A stretch of 64,000 bases of DNA from contig JACSYO010001630.1 in assembly GCA_016806645.1 (NCBI GenBank), forward strand, positions 1,064,229 to 1,128,228, in the 5' to 3' direction. Positions within the stretch are counted from its first letter, which is position 1, and each line of letters begins with the position of its first letter. Both the position numbers and the translations under genes were made by a program. This DNA comes from Ophiodon elongatus. Its lineage: Eukaryota; Chordata; Actinopteri; Perciformes; Hexagrammidae. Under the pieces are notes generated by a model. That model worked only from the letters and a program-made list of their open reading frames with translations. It made no database searches and was not told the origin of the DNA. Positions 20,627-31,892 of this stretch are shown one piece after another.

Positions 20627-21239
20627 AAGTAGCCCCGCATTCAGTGAGCGCAGCTATCTAGTGGGGTAATATGGTACTATGAGCTCCTTAAGATATGATG
20701 GTGCCTCACCAATTAAGGCTTTGTAGGTGAGGAGAAGGATTTTAAATTTGATCCTCGATTTTACAGGGAGCCAGTGCAGAGAAGCTAATACAGGAGTAAT
20801 TTGATCTCATTTCTTAGTTTTTGTTAGTACACGAGCTGCAGCATTCTGTATCAACTGGAGAGATTTAAGAGACTCAGAGCAACCTGATAAGGAATGGCAG
20901 TAGTCTAGTCTAGAAGTAACAAATGTGTGAACAAACGTTTCTACATCGCTTTGAGACATGATGCGTCAGATTTTTTTGAAATGTTACGTAGGTGAAAAAA
21001 GGCAGTCCTTGAGATTTCCTGATCAAAGATAACGCCGAGATTCTTTACGATGGTGCTGGATGCCAGGGCAATGCCATCAAGAGAAACAACTATATCATTA
21101 GATAGTTGATTTCGGAGGTGTTCTGGGCATAGTAAAAAATAACTTCAGTTTTGTCTGAATTCAACAATCAGGATGTTGCAGGTCATCCATATTTTTATAT
21201 CTTTAAGACATGCTTGAAGTTTAGCAATCTGGTTGGTTT

Positions 21240-21990
21240 CGTATGGCTTGATCAATATATAAATCGAGTATAATCTGCATAACAATGAAAGTCTATGGAG
21301 TGTTTTCTGATAATATTGCCTAGAGGACGCATATATAAGTTGAATAAGATTGGTCCAAGCACAGAACCTTGTGGAACTCCGTGACTGACATTGGTGGTCA
21401 TCGAGGTTTTATCGTTTACATATACAAACTGAGATCGATCTGATAAATAGGATTTGAACCAGTTTAGTGCAGTTCCCTTAATGCCAAACGTTCTAATCTC
21501 TGTAATAGGATGTGGTGGTCAATGGTTTCGAACGCAGCACTAAGGTCTAACAAGACAAGAACAGAGACAAGTCCTTTATCTGATGCAATTAGGTCATTAG
21601 TAATTTTCACCAGTGCTGTCTCTGTGCTATGGTGTTTTCTAAATCCTGACTGAAAATCCTCAATTAAACTATTGTTCTGTAGAAAAGTCATAACTATTTT
21701 GCGACTACTTTCTCAAGGATCTTAGAGAGGAAGGGAAGGTTAGAGATCAGTCTATAGTTAGCCAACACCTCTGGATCAAGAGTGGACTTCTTGAGAAGAG
21801 GCTTAATTACAGCTACTTTAAAAGACTGTGGTACATGGCCCGTTAGTAACGACAGATTGATAATATCCAGCAGACAAGTACCAATAAAAGCTAAAACTTC
21901 TTTAAGCAGCCTTGTCGGGAGGGGGTCCAAGAGACAGGTGGAAGGTTTAGAAGTTGAAGAATTTTTAAAAGTCGATGGGAGAGAAGCCAT
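21240..21990 (-). pseudogene. L2 ORF2 reverse transcriptase, broken
   Basis: 21694-21990 carries LDPLPTRLLKEV, VAVIKPLLKK and LISNLPFLSKILEKVVAK. 21464-21691 carries FQSGFRKHHSTETALVK and LLDLSAAFETIDHHILLQRL, RT fingers with the first catalytic Asp. At about 21280-21300 the palm reads HCYADYTRF, so the catalytic YADD has become YADY and the second Asp is lost. At least three frame breaks separate these parts. The element could not have moved itself. Confidence 0.85.
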
Positions 21991-22560
21991 CCAAACATAT
22001 CAGGGTTTATAGCTGTTTCCAAGGATAGATCGGTACTGGTTGAGGGCAAGAGATTATTAATCTCGTCTCTAATAGTTAGAATCTTATCATTGAAGAAGTC
22101 ATTACTACTGAGGTCTATATGAATACACGGCTCAACAGAGCTGTGGCTCTGTCAGCCTGGCTACAGTGCTGAAGTGAAACCTGGGGTTGTTGAGTAAGTA
22201 ATAGGCTGCTCTGGCATTGCATAGGGCCTTCTTATACATTTTAAGACTATCTCGCCAAGCTAACAGATTCTTCTAAATTGGTCAAACGCCATATCCTTTC
22301 AAGCTTTCGAAATGTTTGTTTCATTTTGCGGGTTTGATGGTTATACCATGAAGCGAACATCCTCTTGTTTTATTATCTTCTTTTTTTTAGAGGGGCTATA
22401 GAGTCTAGTGTCAGTCTCAGTGAGCCTGTAGCACTATCGACTAGATGATAACGACAACGCTACAGTGGCAACCCATCCCATAGTTGTCAAGACATTTTAA
22501 TCAAAACCATTAATGTCTTGGTTGTATTAGAGGAAAAATCAGGGGATCAACAAAATATTG

Positions 22561-24574
22561 TAAGATGATTATGGACCAGCTGAGATGCAGCCTCATACTG
22601 GGTTTGCTTCTAACAAAACAGTGAGAGATTTAATTTACTCAACTAGAAATCCTATGGTTGGTTAAATGACATTAACATTAACATTAATCTTGAATCGGTA
22701 GGTTTTGACTTGAAAGTTTTTATAGCTTCCTTGATTGAAAGAGAACAGTTATGCAACTGACTGGAGACTTGGTTGGAAAACACTCATCATTCTTGGAAGA
22801 GCAAAGTCAGCAGCATCCTGCCAGCAAAGAGCGCAAGGGACATAAGAGATTATGAGCTTGGATAGATGAGATGTGGCAAGCCCATGTAATGATGTATACA
22901 TGAGGAGAAGCACTTCAATGTGGCTTGCTTTGAGGGAACATAAGGGGAGGTCAAACTGGTGTAATTTTCTAGTTTCTATTCAAATCTACCAGTGGCATTT
23001 CGTAAAAGTTTATAGGTTTACAAATGGAGTTTGATAGGCCAGAACAAAGGACAGTACAATAAAGACAAAATCAGCTTAGCTTGTGCTCATGTGTAAAAAT
23101 ATCCCTATGGTGTGAGAGAACTTTTTTTATTGCACATACAGCTCATATAGAACCTTGTAGATTACAGGTATCTGTTAAGTGATAGTAAGAGTTTTAACAA
23201 TGTAAGTAATACCTCCGTAAAATTGTTGTGAATATCACTTTATACAAAGTTCATGACAATCCATTCAATAGTTGTTGAATCTGTACCATACATTCATGGT
23301 TCCAAGATGATTAATTCTAATTATGCTTTTGATCTGGTGTCACGGTCTGGAGAGCAAGCAACAGGGGACGGACCCAAAACACAATTCTCTGGAAACAAAA
23401 AAATGCAACACACTCCAGTCTGTGATGACTATGGGTAAAGAGGTGCAGCTGCGCCACTGGTACAGAAGTAGCAGCATGCTGCAGGATTTCCTCCCAGTGA
23501 CGCAAGTGCTTGCATGATCAGGTCTGCAGTGTGGCAGCAGAGCGCTAGTTAAGCCTTCAGCACTCATTTTGTAAATAATTAGTTATTGGTTAATAAACAC
23601 AATACACTGTGACAATCGGAATTTGTCAAAGGATTTCATCAACTGTGTACTTCCCTGGAAAAACCCAATTAATCACAGATTAGTTCTCAGCTACAAGCTC
23701 TCTTCCCTTCCCACTTTCATTCAGAGTGAAAGAGCAGGCGAGAAGTAGAGAAGTAGAGAGATCGACAACCCAGCAGTAAAACCTGGCCCAAATTCGCAGA
23801 CAGACTGCCTCAGTGAGTGGCCCTTTTTTTTATTTACGATTTTTGTTCGTTTTGGTGCTAATCAAAACGGTACTGAATTTAACAATTTGTTTTTACACGA
23901 CTTGAACTGAACTTAATCTAATATTCTCTTTGGGTAATTTGTGAAAGTCTTATGATATTTTGGTTCTGCAAAGATTGTTTGTTTAGTTTGTGTTGTTTTT
24001 AACTAAGGTCATGTAAGGTGTACATTTTGATTTGTCTGCATTTGTTTCGTGAGGCTTCATGTCAACATTTGAAGAAGAAAACTACAACTGAATCAAATGT
24101 GACTGTCAAGAGACCTGGCTGGCACCCTTAACCAAATAATAAAAATGAAAACACAGAAAGTCAAACTGTTACACACATGTATTGAAAGAAGATAGATGTT
24201 GTCATTGACAAAATGTTTTTATCCAATGAAATATCCTGCTACAGTCCATATCTGTTGGAGTTGAACCCTGTAAAAACAACATTTTCACTGCAGTTTAAAA
24301 CTTTGGTTTGCTTTCTCACTGGCTGCAGCATTCACACATAATGCCTATTTCTTTATAATTCTTTTTTTTTTTTAATGAGGTAATAATAGATTATGACAGA
24401 TTTTTTACAACCCTGTCCCTCAAACATAGTAAGTAAATGAGATAGTATAACACAACCACTGCTTGATTGACCCAAGATTTGGGACAGATGTTGATGATTC
24501 ATTGATGAATCCTAATGGACTAAGTCAGGGGCATTCAATTAAAATTCAACAAGGTCCAGTTAAAGAGAATTTCC
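22561..24574. other. No gene recognised
   Basis: AT-rich spacer. 23338-23560 contains a tgtcacggtctggagag stretch reminiscent of fish Gypsy LTR or leader sequence but too short to assign. 23700-23830 is a purine-rich patch followed by agtgagtgg, which could be an untranslated exon with a splice donor. Neither is firm. Confidence 0.4.
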
Positions 24575-24751
24575 TCATGCAAATTCAATTTCTTTTATTT
24601 CAGATTCATGAGTCCATATAGCAACAAACACAAATACAACAATATATACAATACGAGGACACAGGTGTAATCATTGCAGTTAAAAAGTCACTCGTGGTTA
24701 AAAACATACAGACACTTGTTCCAATGTTTCCAGAAACAAGAATACCTCGTA

Positions 24752-25120
24752 TCACTCTGTTGGCTCAGTTAAGGCTGTTATAATTACATTTTCTGAGTCA
24801 TTTATTCGACATTTAAATTTGTATATAAAATTCCTCAACACAGCATGGAAAGTGGGAACATTACGAGTCACAAACATATGACTTGCACTTGTCCATCTGG
24901 GAAGCTTGAGCAAGATTCTGAAAGCATCATTAGATGCCACCTGAATCGTTTTCATTTTTGCTTTACTATAACTGCACCACAGGTGGGCTGTATAGAGAGG
25001 AGTACAGTAGGCTCTAAAGAGAGCAGTTTTAACATCATCTGTACACATGAAATTTAAGTGCCAGCATATTGGCTTGTGCATAAAGTTTGCAACACTGCCG
25101 CTGCACATCGTCATCATCAC
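24752..25120 (-). pseudogene. CR1/Rex1-like ORF2 C-terminal region
   Basis: FRAYCTPLYTAHLWCSYSKA and ASNDAFRILLKLPRWTSASH with MFVTRNVPTFHAVLRN correspond to the post-RT region of CR1-type LINE proteins, where the line of failed or completed transfer products folds against the thumb. Open for 122 codons to a stop near the 3' UTR. A break around 25120-25153 separates it from the RT. Confidence 0.7.
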
Positions 25121-25152
25121 TTAGGTCATTCCTGATGATGTGACCCAAATAT

Positions 25153-26273
25153 CTAACTTTGTGCACCATATTTAGCTCCTGGTCCCCCATAAAAAATGAA
25201 GAAAAATGTAGCTTCTGATCCTCCTTGGTTTTTAGCTATCATGATAACACTCTTTTTAGAGTTGAATTTTATATCATTGTGCACACCATACCTTGAGCAG
25301 ACTCTGAGCAATTGCTGTAAACCAGCGCTATAAGGAGACAGGACCACTAAGTCGTCAGCGGAAATCAGATGGTTAATAAGACTTTCCCCCACCATACATC
25401 CTGTCTTACACTCTTTTAACTTTTTAGAAAGGTCATCCATATATAGATTAAAAAGAGCAGGTGACAGTATTCCACCTTGTCGGACGCCATTGGTCACTAG
25501 GAAGGGTGCAGATACACTCTTACCCCATCTAGCTCGCATGGTTTGACGTGAATACCAAAAGTGCAAAATCCTAATCAAATATGGAGGGACTCTTGCAATT
25601 TGACAAACAATTTAGAATGATTAATTCGATCAAAAGCTTTAGATGCATCCAGGAAACACATAGATATTGTGGTGTTATGTCTCCTGTACTTACTAACAAC
25701 TTCCTTTAGTGCATATATACATAAGTCTGTGCTATGTTTACTTTTAAAACCAAATTGATTATCAGTTATTATGTACTCTTGAAGCCTATCTAAGAGAATT
25801 CGTTCTAATACTTTAGAAAGTACACTGGTCAGAGCAATTGGTTGGTAATTTTCAATGCTGGATATTTTACCCGTTTTATTTTTGATTACTGGCACTAACA
25901 AAACAGTCAGCATAGAGTCAGGAAGTACGCCATGCATTAACAATCCAGAAAAACACATAACAAGTAACACTGAAATTCTGTTGCTAGCATGCCTCAGATG
26001 TTCTGCTGTTATTTGGTCAAGGCCACATGCTTTGTTCAATGCCAATTTTTCAATGCCATACAACACTTCATCAGGTCTAATACACACACCAGCATCATTA
26101 GGAACATCACCAATATTAAATTCGTCGCTCTCAACACTGTTGAAAATATCCCTATAATGTTTACTCCACAGATCTGCAATACTGTCCGAACCAATAGCCC
26201 CATCAATGTTTGGATGGCAGGGGCATCTTAATGTTATTGGCAACCTTAACTTCTTTCCAGAAATCATAGACAT
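25153..26273 (-). pseudogene. CR1/Rex1-like reverse transcriptase
   Basis: 25575-26273 holds the N-terminal RT part: ALNKACGLDQITAEHL, LVPVIKNK, YQPIALTSVLSKVLERILL, FGFKSKHSTDLC and MCFLDASKAFDRINHSKLF with the first catalytic Asp. 25153-25578 continues in another frame with NGVRQGGILSPALFNLYMDD and SADDLVVLS. The palm motif reads SADD in place of YADD. A single indel near 25577 breaks an otherwise long domain, so this copy decayed relatively recently. Confidence 0.8.
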
Positions 26274-26463
26274 TATTCTGTTGAAACTTTTTGGCCATGG
26301 AGTTTGCCCTCATGACCTGTTCATTTCTTTTAATAAAGCACACAGCATATTTAAATCTAGTATTTGCGTGTTTCTTGTGTTCACACTCTGGACCATGTCT
26401 TGCTTTTCCTGATAAAACCCAGTTTTTAAAAGCTTCTTTAGCCTCTATATGAAGTTCAGACAC
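26203..26463 (-). pseudogene. CR1/Rex1-like linker between EN and RT
   Basis: KEAFKNWVLSGKARHGPECE and RFKYAVCFIKRNEQVMRANSM followed by DFWKEVKVANN, a typical basic linker between endonuclease and RT. It overlaps the RT frame start by a few codons because of a frame break. Confidence 0.65.
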
Positions 26464-26671
26464 ATATTCATTCCACCCTGGCCTAAGATTATGTTGTTTA
26501 GCCCTTTTTTTGCAAAATTATTTACTTACATTATTTAGACAATTCACAATTTGATCATACATTACACAAAGATCACTATTGTGGTTTTGGTTTTTACAGT
26601 TAATGTTGCCACATAGAATTGCATCAATATTTCCGAGGCTCTTATCAGTTTGTGAATTGTAATGCAAGAAA

Positions 26672-27136
26672 TCATATTCTGTGTTGTTCATGGTTATCAT
26701 CATTACTGGTCAACTCAGGTAGATTCTCAACATTTAATCTCATAGAGACAGGTATGTGATCTGTTGTAGCCAGCTCATACAAGATTGCAACATCCTCGAG
26801 ACAGTCATGAGCATCAGCCGTACATATACAGTGATCCAGCCAAGATGTTGTATGCCATGCTTCACTGGTATATGTGTAGCTATTTACTGGCAACAGCACT
26901 TTGCTGGAAAGAACCAACTTGCTATCTTGACAAAATTGCATTAGGTGTTGACCAAACAGGGAGTTATTATCTGAAATATCAGCGTTCATATCCCCCACAA
27001 CAAATATATTTGTATATGCACTTTCTTTGACAAAAGAACTTATAAAAGCGAGCCTATGAAGGTATTCATCCTCGTTTTGGTTACTTTCATAAGGAGTGTA
27101 AACATTTAAAATTACAAAAACATTCTTATTATGTGG
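26672..27136 (-). pseudogene. CR1/Rex1-like endonuclease, partial
   Basis: Contains LNVYTPYESNQNEDEYLHRL upstream, then VGDMNADIS with the conserved Asn of apurinic-like endonucleases, SWLDHCICT, and TTDHIPVSM. These are the later EN motifs; the early ones are absent because the element is truncated at 27136. The stop after about 26672 splits it from the linker. Confidence 0.75.
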
Positions 27137-27240
27137 TTATTTAAACCCCTTGTTTACTTGTTTCAGCTCTATTCCCCTCTGTTAACATTATTGTTGGACA
27201 GTTAAAAATGTTATGTTAGGATGCTGATCATATTGGGCTC

Positions 27241-27450
27241 TTATTTTTCTGTGCCTGTTTGCTCAAAACAGTTGTGCTTTGTCTCGTAGTGGCGCTTCAC
27301 GTCACCGCTTTTAATCGTCACGGTCTCTGAATGTATGAGACATACTGGTTTTGAACTGCCTTTAGGAAGACTGAACATAGAAGAGTCTCTCCATTCTTGG
27401 TTAAAGGGTCTGGTCTCGCTGTCCATTTTTCTCTTTTTGGAGAACGCCAT
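27241..27450 (-). pseudogene. hAT transposase N-terminus (GTF2IRD2-like)
   Basis: MAFSKKRKMDSETRPFNQEW and PVCLIHSETVTIKSGDVKRH followed by YETKHNCFE. This is the BED-type zinc finger start of hAT transposases related to vertebrate GTF2IRD2. The usual CLIC pair reads CLIH, so one zinc ligand is changed. The frame ends after 69 codons and the rest is missing; the CR1-like LINE begins about 100 bp further left. About 200 bp upstream (to 27650) may be its 5' UTR. Confidence 0.7.
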
Positions 27451-27650
27451 ATGAAATAACTTCTGACTCGCATTCTCTCCGACTGTTGGGTCTCTCTCCC
27501 CGTTTCTACCGTGTTTGTGTTTATCTCACTCAAGTCGATGGCGACATTTATCGGAATACACATATTTGATTGGCTAAGGAGCATCAAGTGAGATGATTTA
27601 CAATGCATGTAATTGGTCGGTGTGTTTCCTGGACTGCTGAACAAGTGCTG

Positions 27651-28275
27651 TAAAAGCTGCGCCGGTTAAAATAGAGATTTTTCATGTCATCACCGGATAA
27701 AAATTTCAGTAGGTCCAATTCTGTGGTTTATGTGCAAATACCTAAAAAACTATTAAATTCCAGCTGCATCTTCACCTGGGAAATGTTAGTATAGTAACAC
27801 ACCTAGGCCAGTAAACATGGTAATTGGAATGCACCAAGCTTTTTTACCTAAACAGACTGAGTGGCCTCCACTTTCCTGTTTGCCTCTCATTTATCCATTC
27901 ATACTCTGAAGCTGCCCATCTGGAACAATCTGGGATTCAGTGTCTTGCTCACAGGACCCATCAGGAGGAGGCAGGCATTCTCCTACTGCGGATAATAGAT
28001 GACCTATAAGCATGTTCGCGTTATCAGCCCTATTCAGAGCTTGTAAGGTGCCAAGAACATCAGAATCAAAAGTATGTTGTTCATTCAATCAGCAAGGCAA
28101 GAGAGAAAAAAGTGAGTGATAATAACTCGCCTTACTCTAAGCATGTTTGGCAGAGAAATACTTTAGAAATAATTTAACAGAACTATATTTAACCCAAGTA
28201 AGAAAGAAGAGGAAAATAAATTCACTGGCAGAATAGCAGAGCTCTATTTTAACCTGGAGATTATGGCTGGAAGAC
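27651..28275. other. No gene recognised
   Basis: Spacer of mixed composition. Open frames at 27824-28088 show no family motif. Confidence 0.45.
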
Positions 28276-28321
28276 GTGTGTGTGTGTGTGTGTGCGTGTG
28301 TGCATATGCGTGTGTGTGTAT
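28276..28321 (+). repeat. (GT)n microsatellite, interrupted
   Basis: About 22 GT units with several interruptions. Confidence 0.85.
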
Positions 28322-28519
28322 AGGTGTGTCCGTGCGCAGCTAATGAGCTGTTATTCAGACGACTAGTCTCCTGACTTTAATAATACATTAATACATTTTA
28401 TTTATATAGCGCTTTTCACAGTTCTCAAAGGCACTTTACAAAACATTAAAAATCATGAAAGAGCTATACATTAAAAACATGGAACATACAATAGTCATAA
28501 ATTAAAAGCACTTCTGAAA

Positions 28520-29411
28520 AGGTGGGTTTTGATTTGTGTTTTAAATATCGAAAGGTCAGTGCAGTCTCGGATGTGTTTAGGGAGAGAGTTCCAGAGGGAG
28601 GGGGCAGCTATGGAGAAGGCTCTGTCACCCCATGTCCGGTGCTTGGTCCTGAGTGGGATAGACAGGAGGTTGGCATCAGAGGAGCGGAGTCCACGGTATG
28701 GAGTGTGGTGGTGGAGCAGGTCGGTGAGGTAGGAGGGGGCCTGGTTGTGGAGGGCTTTGTGAGTGAGGAGAAGGACTTTGTATTGGATCCGTTGTGGGAC
28801 GGGGAGCCAGTGGAGGTTCTGGAGAACAGGAGTGATGTGATCACGGGAGTGGGTGAGCAGGCGAGCAGCAGAGTTCTGAATGTATTGAAGTTTATTTTGG
28901 ATGATGTGCTATAAAGAATACTGTTGCAAAAGTCAATTCTTGAGGTGATGAAGGCGTGGATCAGAATTTAAGCAGCAGATGAGGAGAGTGATGGGCGGAG
29001 ACGGGCTATGTTTTTTAAGTGAAAAAAGGCCGTTCTGGTGATTTGTTTGACGTGGTGTTCAAAGGAGAGGTTGCTGTCAAACATGACTCCGAGGTTGCGG
29101 ATGTGTGGGGAGGGAGACAGAGTTGAGTTGTCGAAGGTGAGGCAGAAGTTGTGACTGGTTTTAGTGAGGGATTTGGGACCGATGATGATCATGTCAGTTT
29201 TATAACAGTAGAGTTTAAGGAAATTGGTTTGCATCCATGATTTAATATCAGTCAGGCAGTTGGTCAGAGTGGAGTGAGTAGTGGTGGTAATGGCCTTTGT
29301 GGAGATGTAGAGCTGGCCATCATCGGCGTAGCACTGGAAGAGGAGACCATGTTGACGTATGATATTACCAAGAGGGAGCAGGTAGAGGATGAACAGAAGA
29401 GGACCAAGCAC
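28520..29411 (-). pseudogene. L2 RT palm and C-terminal region
   Basis: 28968-29411 reads LGPLLFILYLLPLGNIIRQH and FQCYADDGQLYIS with an intact YADD, then FLKLYCYKTDMIIIGPKS and LGVMFDSNLSFEHHVKQI. After a stop at 28968 the C-terminal domain continues in degenerate frames to about 28520. The catalytic palm is intact, so the mutations are mostly frame breaks rather than loss of catalytic residues. Confidence 0.85.
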
Positions 29412-29991
29412 CGAACCCTGGGGGACACCTTGAGACAGAGGAGCAGTGGAGGAGGTGCAGTTGTTGATATTGATGAACTGTTATGTTTGTGAGATATGAT
29501 TTAAGCCAGGAGAGAGCAGTTCCGGTGATGTTGAGGGACGATTCAAGACGGGAGAGAAGGATGTTGTGGTTGATGATGTCGAAAGCTGCAGTGAGGTCGA
29601 GGAGAATGAGAATGTTGAGGTGACAAGAGTCTGAGGAGAGGAGGAGGTCATTGGTGACTTTAAGAAGGGCTGTTTCAGTGCTGTGCTGTGAGCGGAAACC
29701 TGATTGAAATGGCTCGAACAGATCGTTGGACATGAGGTGGGCTTTGATTTGGGCAGCGACAACGCGTTCCAGTATTTTTGACAGGAAGGGAAGATTGGAG
29801 ATGGGCCGGAAATTGCTCATGATGTCAGGGTCAAGTCCAGGTTTTTTGAGGATGGGGGTGACAGCAGCCAGTTTAAGTGTGTCGGGGACTGAGCCGGAAC
29901 TGAGGGAGGAGTTAATTATTACTGTGATGAGTGGTGAGATGGCTGGGAGACAGTCCTTGAGATGGGATGGGATCCAGGATACAGGTGGCAC
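29365..29991 (-). pseudogene. L2 RT fingers
   Basis: DTLKLAAVTPILKKPGLDPD, FRPISNLPFLSKILERVVAA, FEPFQSGFRSQHSTETALLK and LILLDLTAAFDIINHNILLS: a well-preserved L2-type RT with the first catalytic Asp. A frame break at about 29490 separates it from the palm at 28968-29411. The frame upstream overlaps the linker frame at 29912-29991. Confidence 0.88.
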
Positions 29992-30565
29992 TTCTCATTC
30001 CTGTTGTGAAGGTTGACAGCTCCATTGGGGATACAGGGGAGAACTGAGAAAGGGGCTGAGAGGTGGAGGAAGGGGGGACAGGTGGAGATATGGAAAGAGC
30101 GGGGGAGGTGTTCAGGTTGCTGTAAATGGTGTCGATTTTTGTTTTGAAAAATGAAAGGAAAGAGTTCCATTTGTCCACTGTGAAGGATTTGGAGGTGTTG
30201 TCCCTGGGATTGAGGAGTTTGTTTATTGTGGAGAAGAGAGTTTTGGGGTTAGAGGAGCCAGAGTGTATGAGGTGTGAGTAGTAGGTGGACCGGACTGAGG
30301 TGAGAGCGTCTTTGTATTGTTGAAGGTAGTCAGAGTGGGCTTGGAGATGGACCGTTAAACCTGTTTTCTTGTAGAGTCTTTCAAGCTGGCGCTTACGGAA
30401 TTTCATATGGTGGAGTTCAGGAATATACCAGGGAGCTGAGTGTGTGAATGAAACAGTTTTGGTTTTAATGGGAGCTAGCTGATCAAGACAGGAGGAGAGT
30501 GTGTTATTGTAGTAGTTTACAAGATCGGAGGGATTATCAGACAGTGGGGGAGGGGAGGCAGACAT
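29912..30565 (-). pseudogene. L2 linker between EN and RT
   Basis: DLVNYYNNTLSSCLDQLAPI, then SAPWYIPELHHMKFRKRQLE and STYYSHLIHSGSSNPKTLFS. This is the characteristic L2 linker, open for over 200 codons, and is joined to both neighbours by frame breaks near 30550 and 29950. Confidence 0.8.
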
Positions 30566-31378
30566 TGTACTGGCAAGAGAGGCTGAAAGAGTTGTGGGGA
30601 GATAGATTCAAGATTTCTGAAGGATATATTGCGCTTGGCTTTTGGGATGGGGATAGGGATGTCAATGTCCATGGAGCCAAGTGGTCAGAGATATTGAGGT
30701 TGAGGCTGGAGAGTTGAGGTATTGTGAGACCAGTGGAGCAGACCAAATCCAGGATGTGACCTCGGCTGTGAGTGGAGAAGTTGATATGTCGTGTGAAGTT
30801 GAAGCATTGTAGCAGTTCCAGGAATTCTGTGGCATATTTACAGTCAGTGTTATCAATGTGGATGTTAAAATCACCTAGGAGGAGAACGGAGGGTGAAATG
30901 GCACATAGCTGGGTCAGATAATCAGAAAAGTCAGAGAGAAAGGAGGGGTTTGGCTTGGGGGGGCGGTAGATAACAGCAGTTACCGGAGGAGTGGGACCAG
31001 AGAGTTTGAAGGCAAGATGTTCAAAAGAATGAATGGCAGGAATGGGAATCGTGGTTGTTTTAATATCCTCCCTATAAACAACAGCAGCAACACCACCTCC
31101 CCGCCCCTCAGGATGAGGTTTGTCAATGGATGTGAATCCTAACTTTCTGCGGGAGGCTCTGTGGATGTAACGCGGCCGACGGAGGAGTCCAAGTGTTTTG
31201 ATGGCTGAGATGAACAGAGGAGCAGAGAAGTTGATGAGTTCGAGGAGTTGCGAGGTGGAGTATTGCAGAACCATGCCAGCCGGGGTGGATTTAATGATAA
31301 AGCCTGAGGTCTTTTGTCGGTAGCCACAGACTTAATGACCGGAGTTGGAGAAGTGACAAGCACGTCAGGATAATCCAC
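30537..31378 (-). pseudogene. L2 endonuclease
   Basis: LGLLRRPRYIHRASRRKLGF, EGRGGGVAAVVYRE, LGDFNIHIDNTDC and ILDLVCSTGL followed by NLNISDHLA. These are AP-like endonuclease motifs (GGV, GDFN, SDH) in order. The N-terminal start continues in a different frame at 31139-31378, so a break lies near 31270. The last part of the frame after about 30650 is out of register. Confidence 0.85.
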
Positions 31379-31490
31379 AGCAGGCAGGTGATCGGAGCAG
31401 GACAGTTAAGAGGCTATCCAGGCAACCCACCTCAGAGCAGTAGCAAGGAGCATGGACAGGAGTATCCAGCAGGGAGCCGGCTGGCTCATC

Positions 31491-31648
31491 GGTAGCTAGC
31501 GAGAGACTGCCGGCTAGTAGCTAGTTGTCCAGGGAGTAGACGGTACCCGCCGGCCAGTGAGAGACTGCCAGCTAGTTGTCCAGGGAGTAGACGGTAGCTG
31601 CCGGCTAGCGAGAGACTGCCAGCTAGTTGTCCAGGAAGTAGACGGTAG
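31491..31648 (-). repeat. 51-bp tandem repeat in the L2 5' UTR, three units
   Basis: Units at 31491-31546 (slightly longer), 31547-31597 and 31598-31648. Each contains gagagactgccagctagttg and gtagacggta. Because 51 is a multiple of three, the tract is open in frame on the minus strand. Position upstream of the endonuclease suggests promoter monomers, as in L1. Confidence 0.85.
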
Positions 31649-31892
31649 CAGTGGAGAGCAGGTGCAACAGGTAAGCACACAAATTCAAGACGAAGCGTTG
31701 CAGAATAATTAAAAACAGAGGAAAATGGCTATGTATGCTAATTAAACTTAACTACACTGTTAAATAAATAAAACTAACTAAAATTAATGTTAAATTGTGA
31801 TTTACGGTAGAAAAAAAAAAAAAAAAAAACTGCCAGACGGAGCGGCGTCCCCGTAGTCATGATAGTCACGTAGTCAGTTACTTTAACTGTAA

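Larger units (their letters stand above)
20167..22560 (-). mobile_element. L2-clade LINE, degraded, 2.4 kb
   Basis: Minus-strand element whose 3' tail (from 20167) matches the tails at 4276, 15902 and 53898. Recognisable from 3' to 5' on the minus strand: C-terminal domain (20438-20626), RT palm (about 21250-21400), RT fingers (21464-21990) and a linker (about 22150-22350). The 5' boundary near 22560 is an estimate. Confidence 0.8.
24575..27136 (-). mobile_element. CR1/Rex1-like LINE, 5'-truncated, 2.6 kb
   Basis: Minus-strand LINE with partial endonuclease, RT and C-terminal region in order. The RT with GVRQGGILSPALFN and an ADDLVVLSPYSAG palm fits the Rex1/CR1 group as I remember it, but Jockey-type groups are hard to exclude. 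The 5' end is cut inside the endonuclease at about 27136, where it meets a hAT fragment. Confidence 0.7.
28379..31830 (-). mobile_element. L2-clade LINE, near full length, 3.4 kb
   Basis: Minus-strand LINE with 5' UTR repeats, endonuclease, RT and 3' tail. The tail (plus strand: ttatttatatagcgcttttc) is the standard L2-type end shared with SINE tails. It is more complete and less decayed than the L2 at 20167. An A-run at 31812-31830 and an untranslated stretch mark the 5' side. Confidence 0.85.
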
